NCBI GenBank assembly: GCA_958510825.1
Contig: OY294044.1
Location: 68,552,357 to 68,616,356, forward strand
Direction: 5' to 3'
From: Brachypterus glaber
Lineage: Eukaryota; Arthropoda; Insecta; Coleoptera; Kateretidae
Length of the DNA stretch: 64,000 bases
Positions 42,724-54,290 of the stretch are shown here, one piece after another (position 1 is the first letter of the stretch; the number at the start of each line of letters is the position of its first letter). The notes under the pieces are model-generated. The model did no database searches, was not told the DNA's origin, and saw only the letters and a list, made by a program, of their open reading frames with translations. The translations under genes were made by a program, and so were the position numbers.

Positions 42724-42973
42724 GTAAGATTAAAAAATATTAATTCATAATAATTAATTTTGGCTTGAGCCAAATTAATTCAACACCACTGACACTGAAA
42801 AATAAATTAAAATTTTCTGAAATGTAAGAATAATACATTTTAATCAGGCAATTCGCAAAAAGTATACTTATAAATAAATAAATAATACGTTTATTTCAAT
42901 AATTATGAATGAGTACACAATAAAAACTCCAAACATGAAACTTGCCTCAAAAATACAAAAATAAAATTACTTA
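42724..42973. other. AT-rich stretch
   Basis: Nothing recognised between the candidate exon and the next element. Confidence 0.4.
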
Positions 42974-43824
42974 CACTAAAAGAAATTACATTAAAAAGGT
43001 GTAAAAAAATACACTCTATAAATGTGTAAATTTTACACCGTTATATAAATGTACATCAACATTGATGTGACAGTACACAGGTGAGGTGATATTGACATAG
43101 AGTGTGTATTTTTACATCCATACCTTTTGCAACGATACACTCGGAGCTCAAGAAAGTGTTTTTATAAACATACCTTTAGAAAAAATATATTTTATGGGTG
43201 TATACACCCAAAGTGTAAAAATCACACTTCTAATGTACAAGCCAGCCAATCGCCGGCGTTAAACTAGTCACGTGACTCGAGAAGCCAGAATTCCTGCTTC
43301 ATCGAGTGGCTGTCGACCATTTTAATTGTTTACGTTTGTAAGAGCGTACGTATAATTTTGTGTGTGCTAGATTTTTCAAAGAAACAATTGGTAAGTGTTG
43401 ATTAAAAGTAAATATTTAAAAAGTGTGATTAATTCAATATCCTTAAAACATACATTTTATAATATTTTACTTATTTAGGCGGTAACACTGGCCTGCTAAT
43501 TTTGAGTTGTTAAGACTTGTGTATGTTTTCTGTTTCTATTTTATATTGGTCCTTTTTGTAGCGCTGATTACGAATATACGTTTTATTTTTCTGTTGCGTA
43601 GTTTTTCCATAAAACACTATTCATAAATAGAAAAATAACAAAATGGTTATTCTATTTTTTTTAATAAATTGAAGGGTTTTAGGTAAAAAGTATATTTACG
43701 CGTTGGTTGGATGTAAAAATATAATACACACCGCATTTATATTAACGCTTCGAGTGTAAATTCACATCAGCAGCAGCTGCAAGTAAATTACCCATGCAAG
43801 TGGATGTAAAAATTTATCTCAGTG
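42974..43824. mobile_element. 851-bp TA-flanked element with GC-rich core
   Basis: TA borders at 42972-42973 and 43825-43826; ends CACTAAAAGAAAT and (inverted) CACTGAGATAAAT form a weak terminal repeat. Flanks are rich in GTGTAAAAATACACT motifs. A GC-rich core (about 43230-43400, GCCGGCGTTAAACTAGTCAC, GTCGACC) ends in AACAATTGGTAAGT, which resembles a first exon plus splice donor. Comparable to 20714-21539 in size and layout. Confidence 0.55.
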
Positions 43825-43826
43825 TA

Positions 43827-45107
43827 TAAAGTATAAAAATTCAATTACAAATTTAGTTGCAGATATTTTATAAGGTTCTAAATTTATTAAAAATGTTAAA
43901 ATACTTATTTTGTACATGTTAAAGTTCGTTACCGTTTTTATATCTTCTGGTAATTGATTGAAGACACTATACCTTATAAGGTTAATTGTTCAACGACTTG
44001 ACAGTAGAATTTAAAATTTGGTACTGTTTATTGCATCAGTTTCAAAATGCTTGATCTATTACAAAATGTAGCATTAAAACGGAATAATCTCGGGAATAAT
44101 TGACGCAGTCGATAAAAAGAAAACTAATTTAGCGATGCGTCTGTTTCGTCGGGCACTGGCCTTTACCGCGCAGAAAATACTTTTAAAAGTTAAAATTTTA
44201 TATTCAACTTTGAATATAACATTTTATAAGTATATATAAGCATATTATTTTTAAAAATTATATGCGGAAATGGACGCGCGGTACTGGAGGGCGCGGTATT
44301 TGATGCGCGGTAAAAGCATCTATCCTTCTCGTCGTACTAGACTCTTTTGAAGCACGTAGAGTTCCTAAACAAATAGAAATTGTTAGCGCACGTATGTATA
44401 GAAACTGTTGCTGTATTTTTCACACAGACTGGTGATATATTTAACGCCGCCAGAAAAATGCCACCGATATTGCATAGCACGGTTATGTCATTGGTGTAAA
44501 GCGCCTTTAAAACAGGCCGAGTCCGTTGGGCCGTGTCCCGCTGATTTTCCTCATTGTTGAAAATAATTTACTGGCGGAAACAAACATAAAACAAACCAAA
44601 TATAATAAACACACGAGTTGAATTTGTTGAATTGGTTTGCGATAAATATATCAGGTGTCAGCACTACTTTTTATAAATTATTAAATAATCTTCACACAAC
44701 AAAAAATGTAATTTTACATAACGTGTACCTAAGCATATTTAATTAAAGACAAAATGAAACAGGTTACCTACCATAGGTACCACTTTTCAGAAAATACGAA
44801 AAAGAAATCCCAAATTCACACTTCTTAAATGCAAAAACTTTCTTAGTATCTCTAAACCATCGATTTTCGGTTCCTTGAATTACACCTAGCACGACCCACG
44901 GGTAGTTTTTAGGATTTAGCTTCGAACCATCAAAGTTCTGATATCACAAAAAAGAAAATCCGAATGCTTGCATACGATTATTTTTATACCGTTAATTTCG
45001 AATAATGGTAAAGGTAATAGTAATAGTAGTTGTAGTTAATATTTTCCTTTGGCAGCTGTTTTTCCCGACTTCTCTTAACTTTGTAGTAGGTACTATTAGA
45101 GTATTAA
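43827..45107. other. Unassigned stretch with CCGCGC inverted pair
   Basis: CTTTACCGCGCAG at 44161 and TGATGCGCGGTAAAAG at 44300 form an inverted pair around 130 bp, with GGCGCGGTA repeated. CpG-rich pieces occur at 44125-44170 and 44270-44345. No gene recognised. Confidence 0.45.
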
Positions 45108-45951
45108 CCCTTCGTTAGGCGCGCGGTCTACGATTGTAGACTTTTTTAGCTTTTTTTTAGCTGGGTAACTTTTTACACGGAGTGTTTAGGTTTGCGCCCC
45201 TTCGAGTAGCTGTGCATTATGCATCAATCTATTAGATCAGTAATGATTCACCTTTGAATTGTTATAATATTGTTTTTATTCATATTGAAACCTGCCTGGT
45301 CTACAATTGTAGACCGCGCGACTAACCACGTTACCTTTTTTATTCTTGCATTTTTTTATTTTGTGTAAGTTTTTATGGTTTGTTTTTGTGAATATTGTTT
45401 TTCAATGTTAGTTTATTAGTTTAAAGATAAATTAAAGATACAATATGTCTTTACCACCAAAAAAAATAGCGGTTTATAGGAAGAAACTGGCACGAGTCTT
45501 TTTGGGCATGATACGTAATGTTTTTGATAAATAAGGTAATTTTCTGTTCTATAAAACTAAAAATTACTTTGGACACTAAATGTGCCTAAGAAGGGAAAAT
45601 TGAAAAATAATGCTCAAAATATCACTAATAGTACATGTTTAAAAAAAAAACAAATGTTTTAGTTTCAGAAAGTTTGTTAAGTTATTTTTATTTTTTTTTA
45701 CAAGTTACCGTACAGATGTAAAATATATGTTAAAATTGTATATCATTTTTCTTTTACCCTTAACACTTACTAAAACAATAATAATTTGAAAAAATATGTA
45801 AATAACTTTTAAATACAACCAAATAAATAACATAACATATTTGGTTTTTAAAATTATAAATGTGTTTTTTTTTAAACAAAAAATAAAATGGTCTACAAGT
45901 GTAGACCACGCGACCAATCTCGTAACTAAAACAAGCGCGCCTAACGAAGGG
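45108..45951. mobile_element. piggyBac-like non-autonomous element
   Basis: Terminal repeats CCCTTCGTTAGGCGCGC are perfectly inverted, and both ends abut TTAA (45104-45107, 45952-45955), the piggyBac target. Length 844 bp. A 16-bp palindrome of the form GTCTACAATTGTAGAC occurs three times: beside the left end (about 45127), at about 45300 and near the right end (about 45891), two of them next to CGCGCGAC-like sequence. A small frame at 45445 (MSLPPKKIAVYRKKLARVFL) may be a transposase N-terminal remnant. The 87-codon minus frame 45705-45968 is AT-driven. Confidence 0.85.
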
Positions 45952-45955
45952 TTAA

Positions 45956-47159
45956 ACACTAGAAACACAAAACTTTTTATTTGTCAAAAAGTTCACTAAT
46001 AAAAAGTGAAAAACAAAGTAAAGGTGTCCCATCCGTGACAAAAGAAATACCCTGTGTTTACATGTTTTTACCATTTATGATATGTACAATCGATGGACGC
46101 ATCCTTTGATATTGTGTAAGAAGAACGATGAATAAATATTTTACAATTCATTGCACTCTCTAATGCTTGCCGTGGCAAATCGAGGTCTTCCCAGCCAATT
46201 TGTCGCCTTTTATTGCACGGCTTATAGTCCAGTGAACGAGTTAAAATAAACTAAAAATTGTTCGGTTTCACCGCACTTACTTTCTCACGGAAAGGTTTGG
46301 ATGTTTTAAGGTTTGGATTGTTTAGTTGTTATTATAATCAATTTTCATTTTTTACTTTTCTCTGTATTATTACTAATCAAAATTTTGGTATTTTTTACCG
46401 ATTTTTATTTTACTAAATACTGTAACATACTTTAAACTAGATCCACAACAGAACAACTACAACTTAAAGTATACCAAACTATAACTGTGATATAATTTAC
46501 CAAATGTTACAGTATTAAAAAACACATGTTGCGTGGGGATCCAAATGTACCAGTACAGTCTCTATGTTATTATGACAACATTTTGTATAAAATACACACA
46601 TTGCAGTATTTTATATCACAAGTAAAGTATTAAATACCAATGGTGGCGATAAAAATAAAAAATATGTATTAACAAATAACATTCAGTATTAAAAATACAA
46701 CGAAATTTGTGTAGACCTTAAAGCGAAGTACATCAAAATTTTGAACTTTTTTTTTCGCAATACTACTTTAGAGGTCGTTGAAATTAAAAATGACCATGGC
46801 GTTGTTCATATCTTTAAGCACTGGGCTCCTTAAATACGCCTAAATCAAAATACATACACTTCATTGTTTTGTTGGTACTGAGTAAAACCAAACCAAAATA
46901 AAAATTTTCGGTTTTAAAAAGGCTGCTCTTGCCCCAAATAGTTTCGTAATTGCAGAAATAGATTTTTTTAATTATCTTTTTTGAAATCGCTTTTCTAAAA
47001 AAAAAATAATGAATGTTGTTTTTGGAAAAAAAACATATGTTGGGGTTATATCTAGTGACATTCGAGTGACATGTTTTAAAAATCAGAAAAAAAACTTTGG
47101 TTAAAAAAAACACAAACTAACTTTAAACTCCAAAAGTTATAAAATGGTGTAAATAAAAA
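45956..47159. other. AT-rich stretch, nothing coding
   Basis: AATACTGTAACAT (46420) and ATGTTACAGTATT (46495) form an inverted pair of 13 bp about 70 bp apart. The 99-codon minus frame 46814-47113 (F/K/N-rich) has no recognised motif. Confidence 0.45.
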
Positions 47160-47507
47160 AGCATACAATCCACGGTGCGATAACATTTAGTTCGACTTTA
47201 AATAAACCCATTTTTTTAGTAAATCCATTATATGAAACCTAAGGATTCTAGGATCATTTAAAGCAAAAATTAAAAAAAATCCATCAAGCCGTTTTTTTTA
47301 AACCCCGTGTTTGGCGTATTTTTTTTGTTTGCATAAATTTCTATCCTTTCAAATAACGGAGATATAGCTTGTCAAAAACCTGGGGGACACCGGGTATACG
47401 GGGTTTAAAAAAAATAGCTTGGCTAAAATTATCCTTGGGTCTTTTATAATGGATTTAAAGGGTTAAAAAATCGAACAAAATATTACCTCTACGTGAATCA
47501 TACAAAG
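47160..47507. repeat. Imperfect foldback
   Basis: Arms TAAATCCATTATATGAAACC (47219) and (inverted, near 47455) TAAATCCATTATAAAAGACC continue to AAACCCCGTG / ACGGGGTTT around the centre. Outer pairing reaches CATACAATCCACG and CGTGAATCATAC. Confidence 0.6.
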
Positions 47508-47691
47508 TTACTCTGACATAATTTTCGTATGAATGTATCTTTCTAGTGGACTAATCGAAGAAGACTTGATTGTTCAAGGAAACTGTGTCTGTGGGACGGA
47601 AAATGCTATGTAGGCGTTAATCAATTATATGTTTATTGACATATATGTATTATGAGGGCCGTATTAAGTGCATATGTGGCCCTCGGCCTTA

Positions 47692-47765
47692 GGGAACGTT
47701 CAAGTATTACGTAACGCTGGTTCAAAATGATCAAAATTCGCGTTACGAAATTCTTGAACGTTCCC
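47692..47765. mobile_element. 74-bp Harbinger-like mini-MITE
   Basis: GGGAACGTTCAAGTATTACG pairs with CGAAATTCTTGAACGTTCCC; TTA at both borders (47689-47691, 47766-47768). Among the smallest TIR elements in the window. Confidence 0.7.
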
Positions 47766-47789
47766 TTAAGAAAACCTGTGAAACCTCTA

Positions 47790-48033
47790 CACTGATAAAA
47801 CAGTTTATTTGTGTCAAAAAAATATTTGGTTGGATATGACCAATTGAATTATTTGGTTGTGACAAATACATTTTATTTCTGTCAAATAAACTATTTTATT
47901 CCCATTAATAAATCATTTTGAAATTTAAATATTTGTTTACACGAACTAAATATTTATTTGACTCAAATAACATTTGTTACTCATAACCAAATAATTTAAT
48001 TGGCCATATCCAAATAAATCCTTTTTATCAGTG
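47790..48033. mobile_element. 244-bp TA-flanked MITE M2, copy 1
   Basis: Ends CACTGATAAAACAGTTTATT and (inverted) CACTGATAAAAAGGATTTAT; TA borders 47788-47789 and 48034-48035. Inner inverted pairs include TTGGTTGGATATGACCAATT with its inverse. A second copy lies at 53560-53802. At 48036 a CACTGTAAAA sequence starts immediately, possibly another element end. Confidence 0.85.
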
Positions 48034-48235
48034 TACACTGTAAAAAATGAGGGAAAAATTAGAAAGTTATATTAGGAATAAATTGTAAAATTCATTAATT
48101 TAACCGTTTTTACTGCTTTATAGGATATTTAAGTGGATTTTTAAATGTTCCCTTTAAATTAACGATGACAACTTAATAATAAAGTTATATCCCAAAATTA
48201 TTTAAAATACAATATAAGCGCCGATCTTCATTTAA

Positions 48236-48363
48236 AAACCTGTGCTTCTCATTCAAGGACATTGACTTTGGTTCAAAGAAATGCTTGCCTTGAAAAAAGA
48301 GAATATGGCTTTGAACATATCGAAGGTCACGTGTCCTTGATTCAAGGGATCCTTTTTTCTGGG
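48236..48363. mobile_element. Half copy of the 27394 palindromic MITE
   Basis: GACATTGACTTTGGTTCAAA through ATTCAAGGGATCCTTTTTTC matches the right arm of 27394-27659 and ends beside TA (48364-48365). The left arm is missing. Confidence 0.7.
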
Positions 48364-48365
48364 TA

Positions 48366-48452
48366 TACGGTAGTTTCAGAATTTACAAAATCGCCAAAAA
48401 AACGTCGTGTATAGACAAAAAATTCTTGGATACAAATGTTTTTTATAAAAAA
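48366..48452. repeat. F1 repeat fragment
   Basis: CGGTAGTTTCAGAATTTAC, GTCGTGTATAGACAAAAAATTC and TTGGATACAAATGTTTTT follow the F1 order seen (inverted) at 15300-15375. Confidence 0.55.
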
Positions 48453-48609
48453 ATCTATTTTCTAATCATCGTACAGAGTGATTTGGTAGACTGATGACTT
48501 TATTTATTTTGCGAATAAAGTCAAAAACGTTTTCTCAGCATACTGAAGAGGGCCAGCAGCCCAAAACTGTCTATCATTATCAGTAAAGTACGATGATTAG
48601 AAAATAGAT
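48453..48609 (+). mobile_element. 22-bp inverted repeats enclosing a hammerhead-like core
   Basis: ATCTATTTTCTAATCATCGTAC (arm 1, 22 bp, 48453-48474) is exactly inverted at 48588-48609. Between them CTGAAGA (48543-48549), GGGC-CAGCA-GCCC, AAAAC and TGTC (ending 48571) follow a hammerhead layout. The G of the GAAA core is replaced by A, so it is probably inactive. AUA/UAU can pair as the first bases of helix I. Confidence 0.5.
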
Positions 48610-49244
48610 TGATTGAATATTTAATTAACTTGAATGTTAAAATATGGTACCGATATTGTACTCCACTGTACTAGTGAAATACAAAAAGTACTACAGCATG
48701 CTGCAGCATTAAACCTTAAGGTAGCCCATTTTTTTAAAGTTTAACTGTGTCTTCCTCAAATTTTTAAAAAAATAAAAATATCAGAAACTGTCACATAAAT
48801 TCATAGCTATATAGATTAATCCATTCTAAAAAAACTTAATATAAAGATTTAGATATAAATGCTTAGTTTCGGATATACAGGGATCAGTAACTGGCATGCC
48901 AAAAATATGAAAAAAAAATTCTATAAAGGTTGGTCCGGAAATGAGTGACCGGAAAGTAGCCTGTTTTTCAAACACCTGTAACTTCGATTGGAATTAATAA
49001 AATGTAAGGTATAAGTGCTCAAAATTTTTTTCTGGTCATGAACTTGTGCAAAAAGCAAGATTTATTGTTCTAGAAGCTAAACATCCCCTTAAACGAAGGG
49101 TTAACTATACTATGGGTATTTGAATTGAATTTTAGACTCTAAACTTCCTCACATTTTATTAAACATAACTAGCTGGATTCCTTTAACTCGATTTTTCTTG
49201 AGATACTTTATGATTTACTACTTTTTTTTGGTGCTTGGGGGTAG
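48610..49244. other. Stretch without recognised gene
   Basis: Nothing identified. Confidence 0.4.
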
Positions 49245-49517
49245 TTTAACCCTCTTTGTGGGGGTGAATTTTCATCAGATCCAAGGGTGATACCCCTTTA
49301 CGTGTTTTTTATATTTCATATTAGAGAAAAATGTTTTTTAAATTGATAGAAATGTTTTTTGAATTTTAACCCCTTTAAAAAATTAAAAATTCAAAAAATA
49401 TTTCAATTTAAAAAACATTTTTCTGTAATATAAAACATGAAAAACACGTAAAGGGATATCACCCTTGGATTTGATGACAATCCACCCCAACAACGAGGGT
49501 TATTTTATGCATGTGCG
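49245..49517. repeat. 273-bp foldback
   Basis: AACCCTCTTTGTGGGGGTGA and its approximate inverse (CACCCCAACAACGAGGGTT), then TTTACGTGTTTTT / AAAAACACGTAAA and ATTTAAAAAACATTTTTCT pair toward the centre. Not coding. Confidence 0.65.
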
Positions 49518-50141
49518 TAAAAAATAGAAAATTAAAACGTATACGCGATAGAAAGACTAAGCTCATCTTCAAATCACATTAAACATTAAATTGTTGCAGA
49601 TCTGTGCTAATACCCCTTATTAAGGTCCTCCCTATGCATATTCTGCTTTTGATGTAATCAGATTTGTAATAGTACACCCATAGTATGGTATCTTTTGTAA
49701 TAATTATCATATTATGATAACCGCGTACAAAAGAGAACCTTAGAGGATGTCCAATAATTACGTGATGCTTTTATCACACAGGATCACAACTGTGTAATAT
49801 TTCGGTCTGATTACGTATATGATGATGTCCGTTTGCGTAGTCTCGTGATTTTACCTTAATTTATTCGTATGTTTTTTTGAACACTTTCGTTGCTGACCTC
49901 ACGGATCCGCTTGATGTCACGCTAGCAAGAAGATTTTTAAAAATATGCGCCTTTTCGGGATTTTGAGCAGTTGGGCTAAAGAATCCCGGGAAATATTTTT
50001 TTTGCACAAATTCCACTTCAGCGCCTGGGTTAACATAATCTAGATTATAGAGGCGTTCGGGTTGAACGATCTTTTTACTCCATTTTTGTATTTTGCGACT
50101 CTTATTAGCTCATAATCACACGCATTTTGCGTGTTCTTATA
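49518..50141. other. Stretch without recognised gene
   Basis: Nothing identified. Confidence 0.4.
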
Positions 50142-50565
50142 CACGGAAAGAAATTAGTGGGCTCTGCGCTATACATTATAAGATATTTGGTAACAGTGGC
50201 AAATTATAGTGATTTAAGCTATAGTTTATAAGGGACACAATAACTAATAATGTTAAAAATAAATTGGAAACGATTATATATATTACAGACACGATTATAT
50301 TTATTACAGGCACTATTATAAATTTACAGAAATTTTATTATATTATAAAAATTATTAGCACGGACAATAATTAAATCTATTTAAGCTATAAATGCCATAC
50401 TATTTGTTATATTTTATTATTCACTAAACAATTAAAGTATTTCATATAAATTTTTACACTGACTGCCATAATTGTAAGAGAAAGCCTTGTATTTATATAA
50501 TAAGCGATTATAATTTGCTTGGTATGTGTGTTATAGCGCTCCTAGCTATAATTTTTTTTTCCGTG
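50142..50565. mobile_element. 424-bp TA-flanked MITE
   Basis: Ends CACGGAAAGAAATTA and (inverted) CACGGAAAAAAAATTA with TA at 50140-50141 and 50566-50567. Inner GCGCTATAC / GTTATAGCGC also pair. No coding capacity. Confidence 0.7.
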
Positions 50566-50902
50566 TAGGCCCATAAGAGGTCTCTACTTTTTTTTCTGTT
50601 GGGTTGCCAACATATCTCTTGACGTTTTGCGTGCAAATGTCAATGTCGATTTAAAGTTTAATTTTTTACAAAATTTTGTGTTTGGGTTATTTTTTATCGT
50701 GTTAAAATTGTGGACTGGTTAATTGCAGTGAAAAAAGAAGAGATGACTGTAAAATATATCAAAATATCATTTGTTCTTAGAATTTTAAGCACAGTGTAAA
50801 CTGTAATGCCAACCCAAAACAAAAATCCCTAAATCAGTCATCAATTTAAATGTAATTTTTTTAAATTTTGGAGCAAAATAGAAAAAATTGTATAAAGCAC
50901 TC
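50566..50902. other. Stretch without recognised gene
   Basis: Slightly GC-richer at 50595-50650 (GGGTTGCCAACATATCTC, GACGTTTTGCGTGC). No gene signature. Confidence 0.4.
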
Positions 50903-51005
50903 GTTTCATAACACGTTTTTAGCGCACTAGTACTTTAGAAAACTCGACGCTAGCGGCTCGTTTTCTAAACTTGTACTCGTGCGCTAAAAACGTATGTTAT
51001 GAAAC
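50903..51005. repeat. 103-nt hairpin, about 41-bp arms
   Basis: GTTTCATAACACGTTTTTAG and AGCGCACTAGTAC pair with TGCGCTAAAAACGTATGTTA and its neighbours, leaving a 16-nt loop rich in CG. Two small bulges. Either a short MITE or a precursor-like RNA hairpin. Confidence 0.65.
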
Positions 51006-52263
51006 TAGTACTTTAATATACTATTCTAACTTAATGTCAATTTTCATCCAATAATGTTGAATGACAGTTGCCATGAAATTAATAGAATGAAGAAAAAAGA
51101 GTAAAAATTTGTCCAGCCCGAACGCTCTTTAAATGTCGATATTATAGCCTCAAAAGCAGCAATAGTTTTAATCAATAGTACTTAGTACAGTTGCGATCTT
51201 TAAAAAGTACTACACCCAAAAAATTTACCATTTAAAACTAACTTGTCACTAAAGTCAATTGAGGACTTAACTAAGTCAGAGATATATAAAACTAAGTATA
51301 ATAGTCATTTTGTTTGAAACATAATTTTGTGTCAAATGTGTCAACATGCTTCACTTAAGCCAGCAACAAAAATCAATTTTAACAATATATTTTGGGGCTT
51401 ATGTAAGGAAAATGGCCGAGAAATTATAGAATTCTACACGCCAGAACTAAAATGTATAGAAATGAAGATTTGGGGTCCTTTAAAAGTTAAAATAATTCTC
51501 GGTTTATAGAACTTCGTTTAAAATTATATGTAAAGACAAAATTTGGAATTATTTTAATTATTACATAATTAGAACGAGAGAAAATACACATCATTTTTTT
51601 AGTTCTATATACTTCTGTAATTTTTACAAATAGGAATATATTTTTTTGAGAATGTGTTTTTATACCTTATTTAAATCTACTGATAATGTACATAACCCTA
51701 AAAAATTAATTGTCAATAAAGCACTTAAAACAGCTAAAATGTTAAAAATTTGGTGTAACCTAAGGTTCCGTGCTGTAGTACTTTTTTTTGATTCCAACTG
51801 TACCTAAAATGACTGAAAAAGCACAATTTTGAACATATTTTTAAACATTTCCGCAGTTTTAATTAAGAAATCAATTTATATTCAGCCATTTTAAAATCTT
51901 TTTACTCCCAAAACGTCAAAGGGGATCCTTCAAATTTTAATAAACATCGTAGAACATTGAATAATTGTCAAAAAGGGGTTGTGAGAGTCATTATTGGGAG
52001 ATATATCACCAAGGAATTGCAAAGGGTGGATAGTTTGACAGTGAGGGGCACTTTGATACTGTAGTTCCACCCGAAAAGGGAACTTGAGGTAAAAAGATTA
52101 AATATAAACAATAATTATTTATGATACCAGTGGGACAATATCTAATTACCCACGTGTGCCATACAAAATTTTATCAAATTAATTTTTAATCATAAGAAAA
52201 TCCATGTAGCTCTTGAAATTCTCTATAAGTTTTATATATTATGAATTTTCATAAGTATTTTGT
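51006..52263. other. Stretch without accepted gene
   Basis: A 60-codon frame at 51327-51509 has no recognised motif. The rest is AT-rich. Confidence 0.4.
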
Positions 52264-52314
52264 TACGGTTACAGTGGGCGGTAAAAGTTGCGAGTTGCGC
52301 CCTCTGTAACCGTA
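52264..52314. repeat. 51-bp hairpin
   Basis: TACGGTTACAG and CTGTAACCGTA pair around a loop that itself holds GGGCG and CGCCC. Confidence 0.6.
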
Positions 52315-53559
52315 CCAAAGTACCTATTTGTTCATAAATACTTTTATCGTCCGATGAATAATTTGGCCGAAAAATGGAAAAAACCAATTTCACCTCCAAC
52401 ATGGCTATTTATAAATTAACTAGATTGTTATTAATAAAATTCAAGATAGCGGACACCCCTTAGGCAAATCACCCGGTGAAAAACTAACAGGAGTGTTCTG
52501 TAACCATCCACTACTACCCTTTAAAATATCAGCCCGTGTACATTTATTGCAATTTACATTTATTATTTGACTGAACTATCTACTTAGTCCCTTAATTAAA
52601 ATTGCAACATGCGATTTTAAATATTGCCTTTGATTAAAAAAATGTATGATACATCATAAGAGGTAAAGGTCCCTTTTAACGTGGGCCGCGTCCGGACGTA
52701 ACACATCCATAACCAAGTAGAAGACTTTGTTTACTACCATGTTATTCCCAGTGTTTCTGGTGTAAATATGTTTTGGCATTGTATGCACAAAAGCTAATGG
52801 TATACCTCCATATTTGAAGGGTGTATGCATACAATTTGGGGTGCAACACATTGATTTAATACACAAATATATTATATTAGATATAAATATAAATTTTATA
52901 TGAACAATATATTGAATTATTAATTTGGGAGAGCATATTACTTTAGCACAAAATGTGCCGAATTAGTCATGCTGATGGCTTTAGGGGCTTCAATTTTGTG
53001 TATTAACTTTTTTATGTAGAGCTGTAATATAACTAGGGATTACATCCTTAGGCTTGTTGATTTTGCCGGTTAATCTGCAAATTTTTGAGAGAAAATAATT
53101 TAATTAAAACTAGCTAGTTTAATCGCCTTTAAAATTTAACTTAAAATTTGAAAAAGCTAGTTTTGGTTTAAACGCCGTTAAGGTTTAGCAAAGTCTAGCT
53201 TCGGTTTAGCAAAATCTAGCTTCGGTTTAATCACTGTTAAATTTTAGCAAACGTTGTTCAACGTTTTTGATAGCTCGGCTTTAAAAAATCCTACATTTTG
53301 ATTAATCTATATCTATTAAGTATAAGGAAAATAATTACGAGGCAAATAATCCTCAATAATATTTTTTTCTTTTTTATATTTGATTAACTTATTAATACAG
53401 CATTTCCCTAGCAACGATAGTGTTAAAATCAAATTGAATTTTCGGATTTTTTTTAAATATTTATATTGTGGATGCAATAACGAAGTAGTATGACATAAAA
53501 GTTTGTTTGCATGTACTCGCGGTGCATAAAAACTTTACCGCCGGGTATTAATAGATGTG
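52315..53559. other. Stretch without accepted gene
   Basis: A degenerate CTAGCTTCGGTTTA/CTAGTTTTGGTTTA motif is repeated at 53155-53235. The 70-codon minus frame 52654-52866 is cysteine-bearing but unrecognised. Confidence 0.4.
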
Positions 53560-53802
53560 CACTGATAAAACACTTTATTTGTGTCAACAGAATATTTGGT
53601 TGGATATGGCCAATTGAATTATTTGGTTGTGACAAATAAATTTTATTTCTGTCAAATAAACAATTTTTTCCCATTAATAAATCATTTGGAAATTTAAATA
53701 TTTGTTTACATGAACTAAATACTTATTTGACTCAAATAAAATTTGTTATTCACAACCAAGTAATTTAGTTGGCCATATCCAAATAAATCCTTTTTATCAG
53801 TG
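53560..53802. mobile_element. MITE M2, copy 2
   Basis: Same ends and inner sequence as 47790-48033 with few differences. The flanks are TG rather than TA on both sides, so this insertion used or later mutated to a different dinucleotide. Confidence 0.8.
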
Positions 53803-53805
53803 TGC

Positions 53806-54290
53806 ATGCCCCCATAAAAAACTCAATAAATGGAATTGAAAATCTAAAAGTTTGAATATTAATTTTAAACGCCCTGTATAAAACATTTTACTTTTTGTAC
53901 ATAAAGTAATTAGATATACCCTTTTAAGATAAGCTTGCAAAATTTTATTAATTTTTGACAAAAAGAATTTGAAGCAATTTTTATCTCATCACTAAAAATG
54001 CATTTTTTCTCAAAAAAAAAATAATATCTTAAAAACTATAAACAGTAGACCCATATAATACGATATTAAAATAAAGGTATTTTTATGACAAGTAAGATGA
54101 CATGATAAAAAATATACCATTCTATTTAAAAAAATTAAGCCAGATGTTACCCACCCTAGGAGGACCATCCTGTATATTTCAAAATATTTTTAGAATGTCC
54201 CTTTTTTAAAACCATCCAACTTTTACCTTTAAAGTTTTTCTTTAAAGTGGATACTTTACTATATATCGACTGAGTCGGCTTCGTTGAGAC
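53806..54290. mobile_element. Decayed mariner-type element ends
   Basis: ACGCCCTGTATAAAAC at 53870 and TAGGAGGACCATCCTGTATA at 54154 look like termini of mariner-type repeats, but they do not pair with each other clearly. No transposase remains. Confidence 0.35.
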
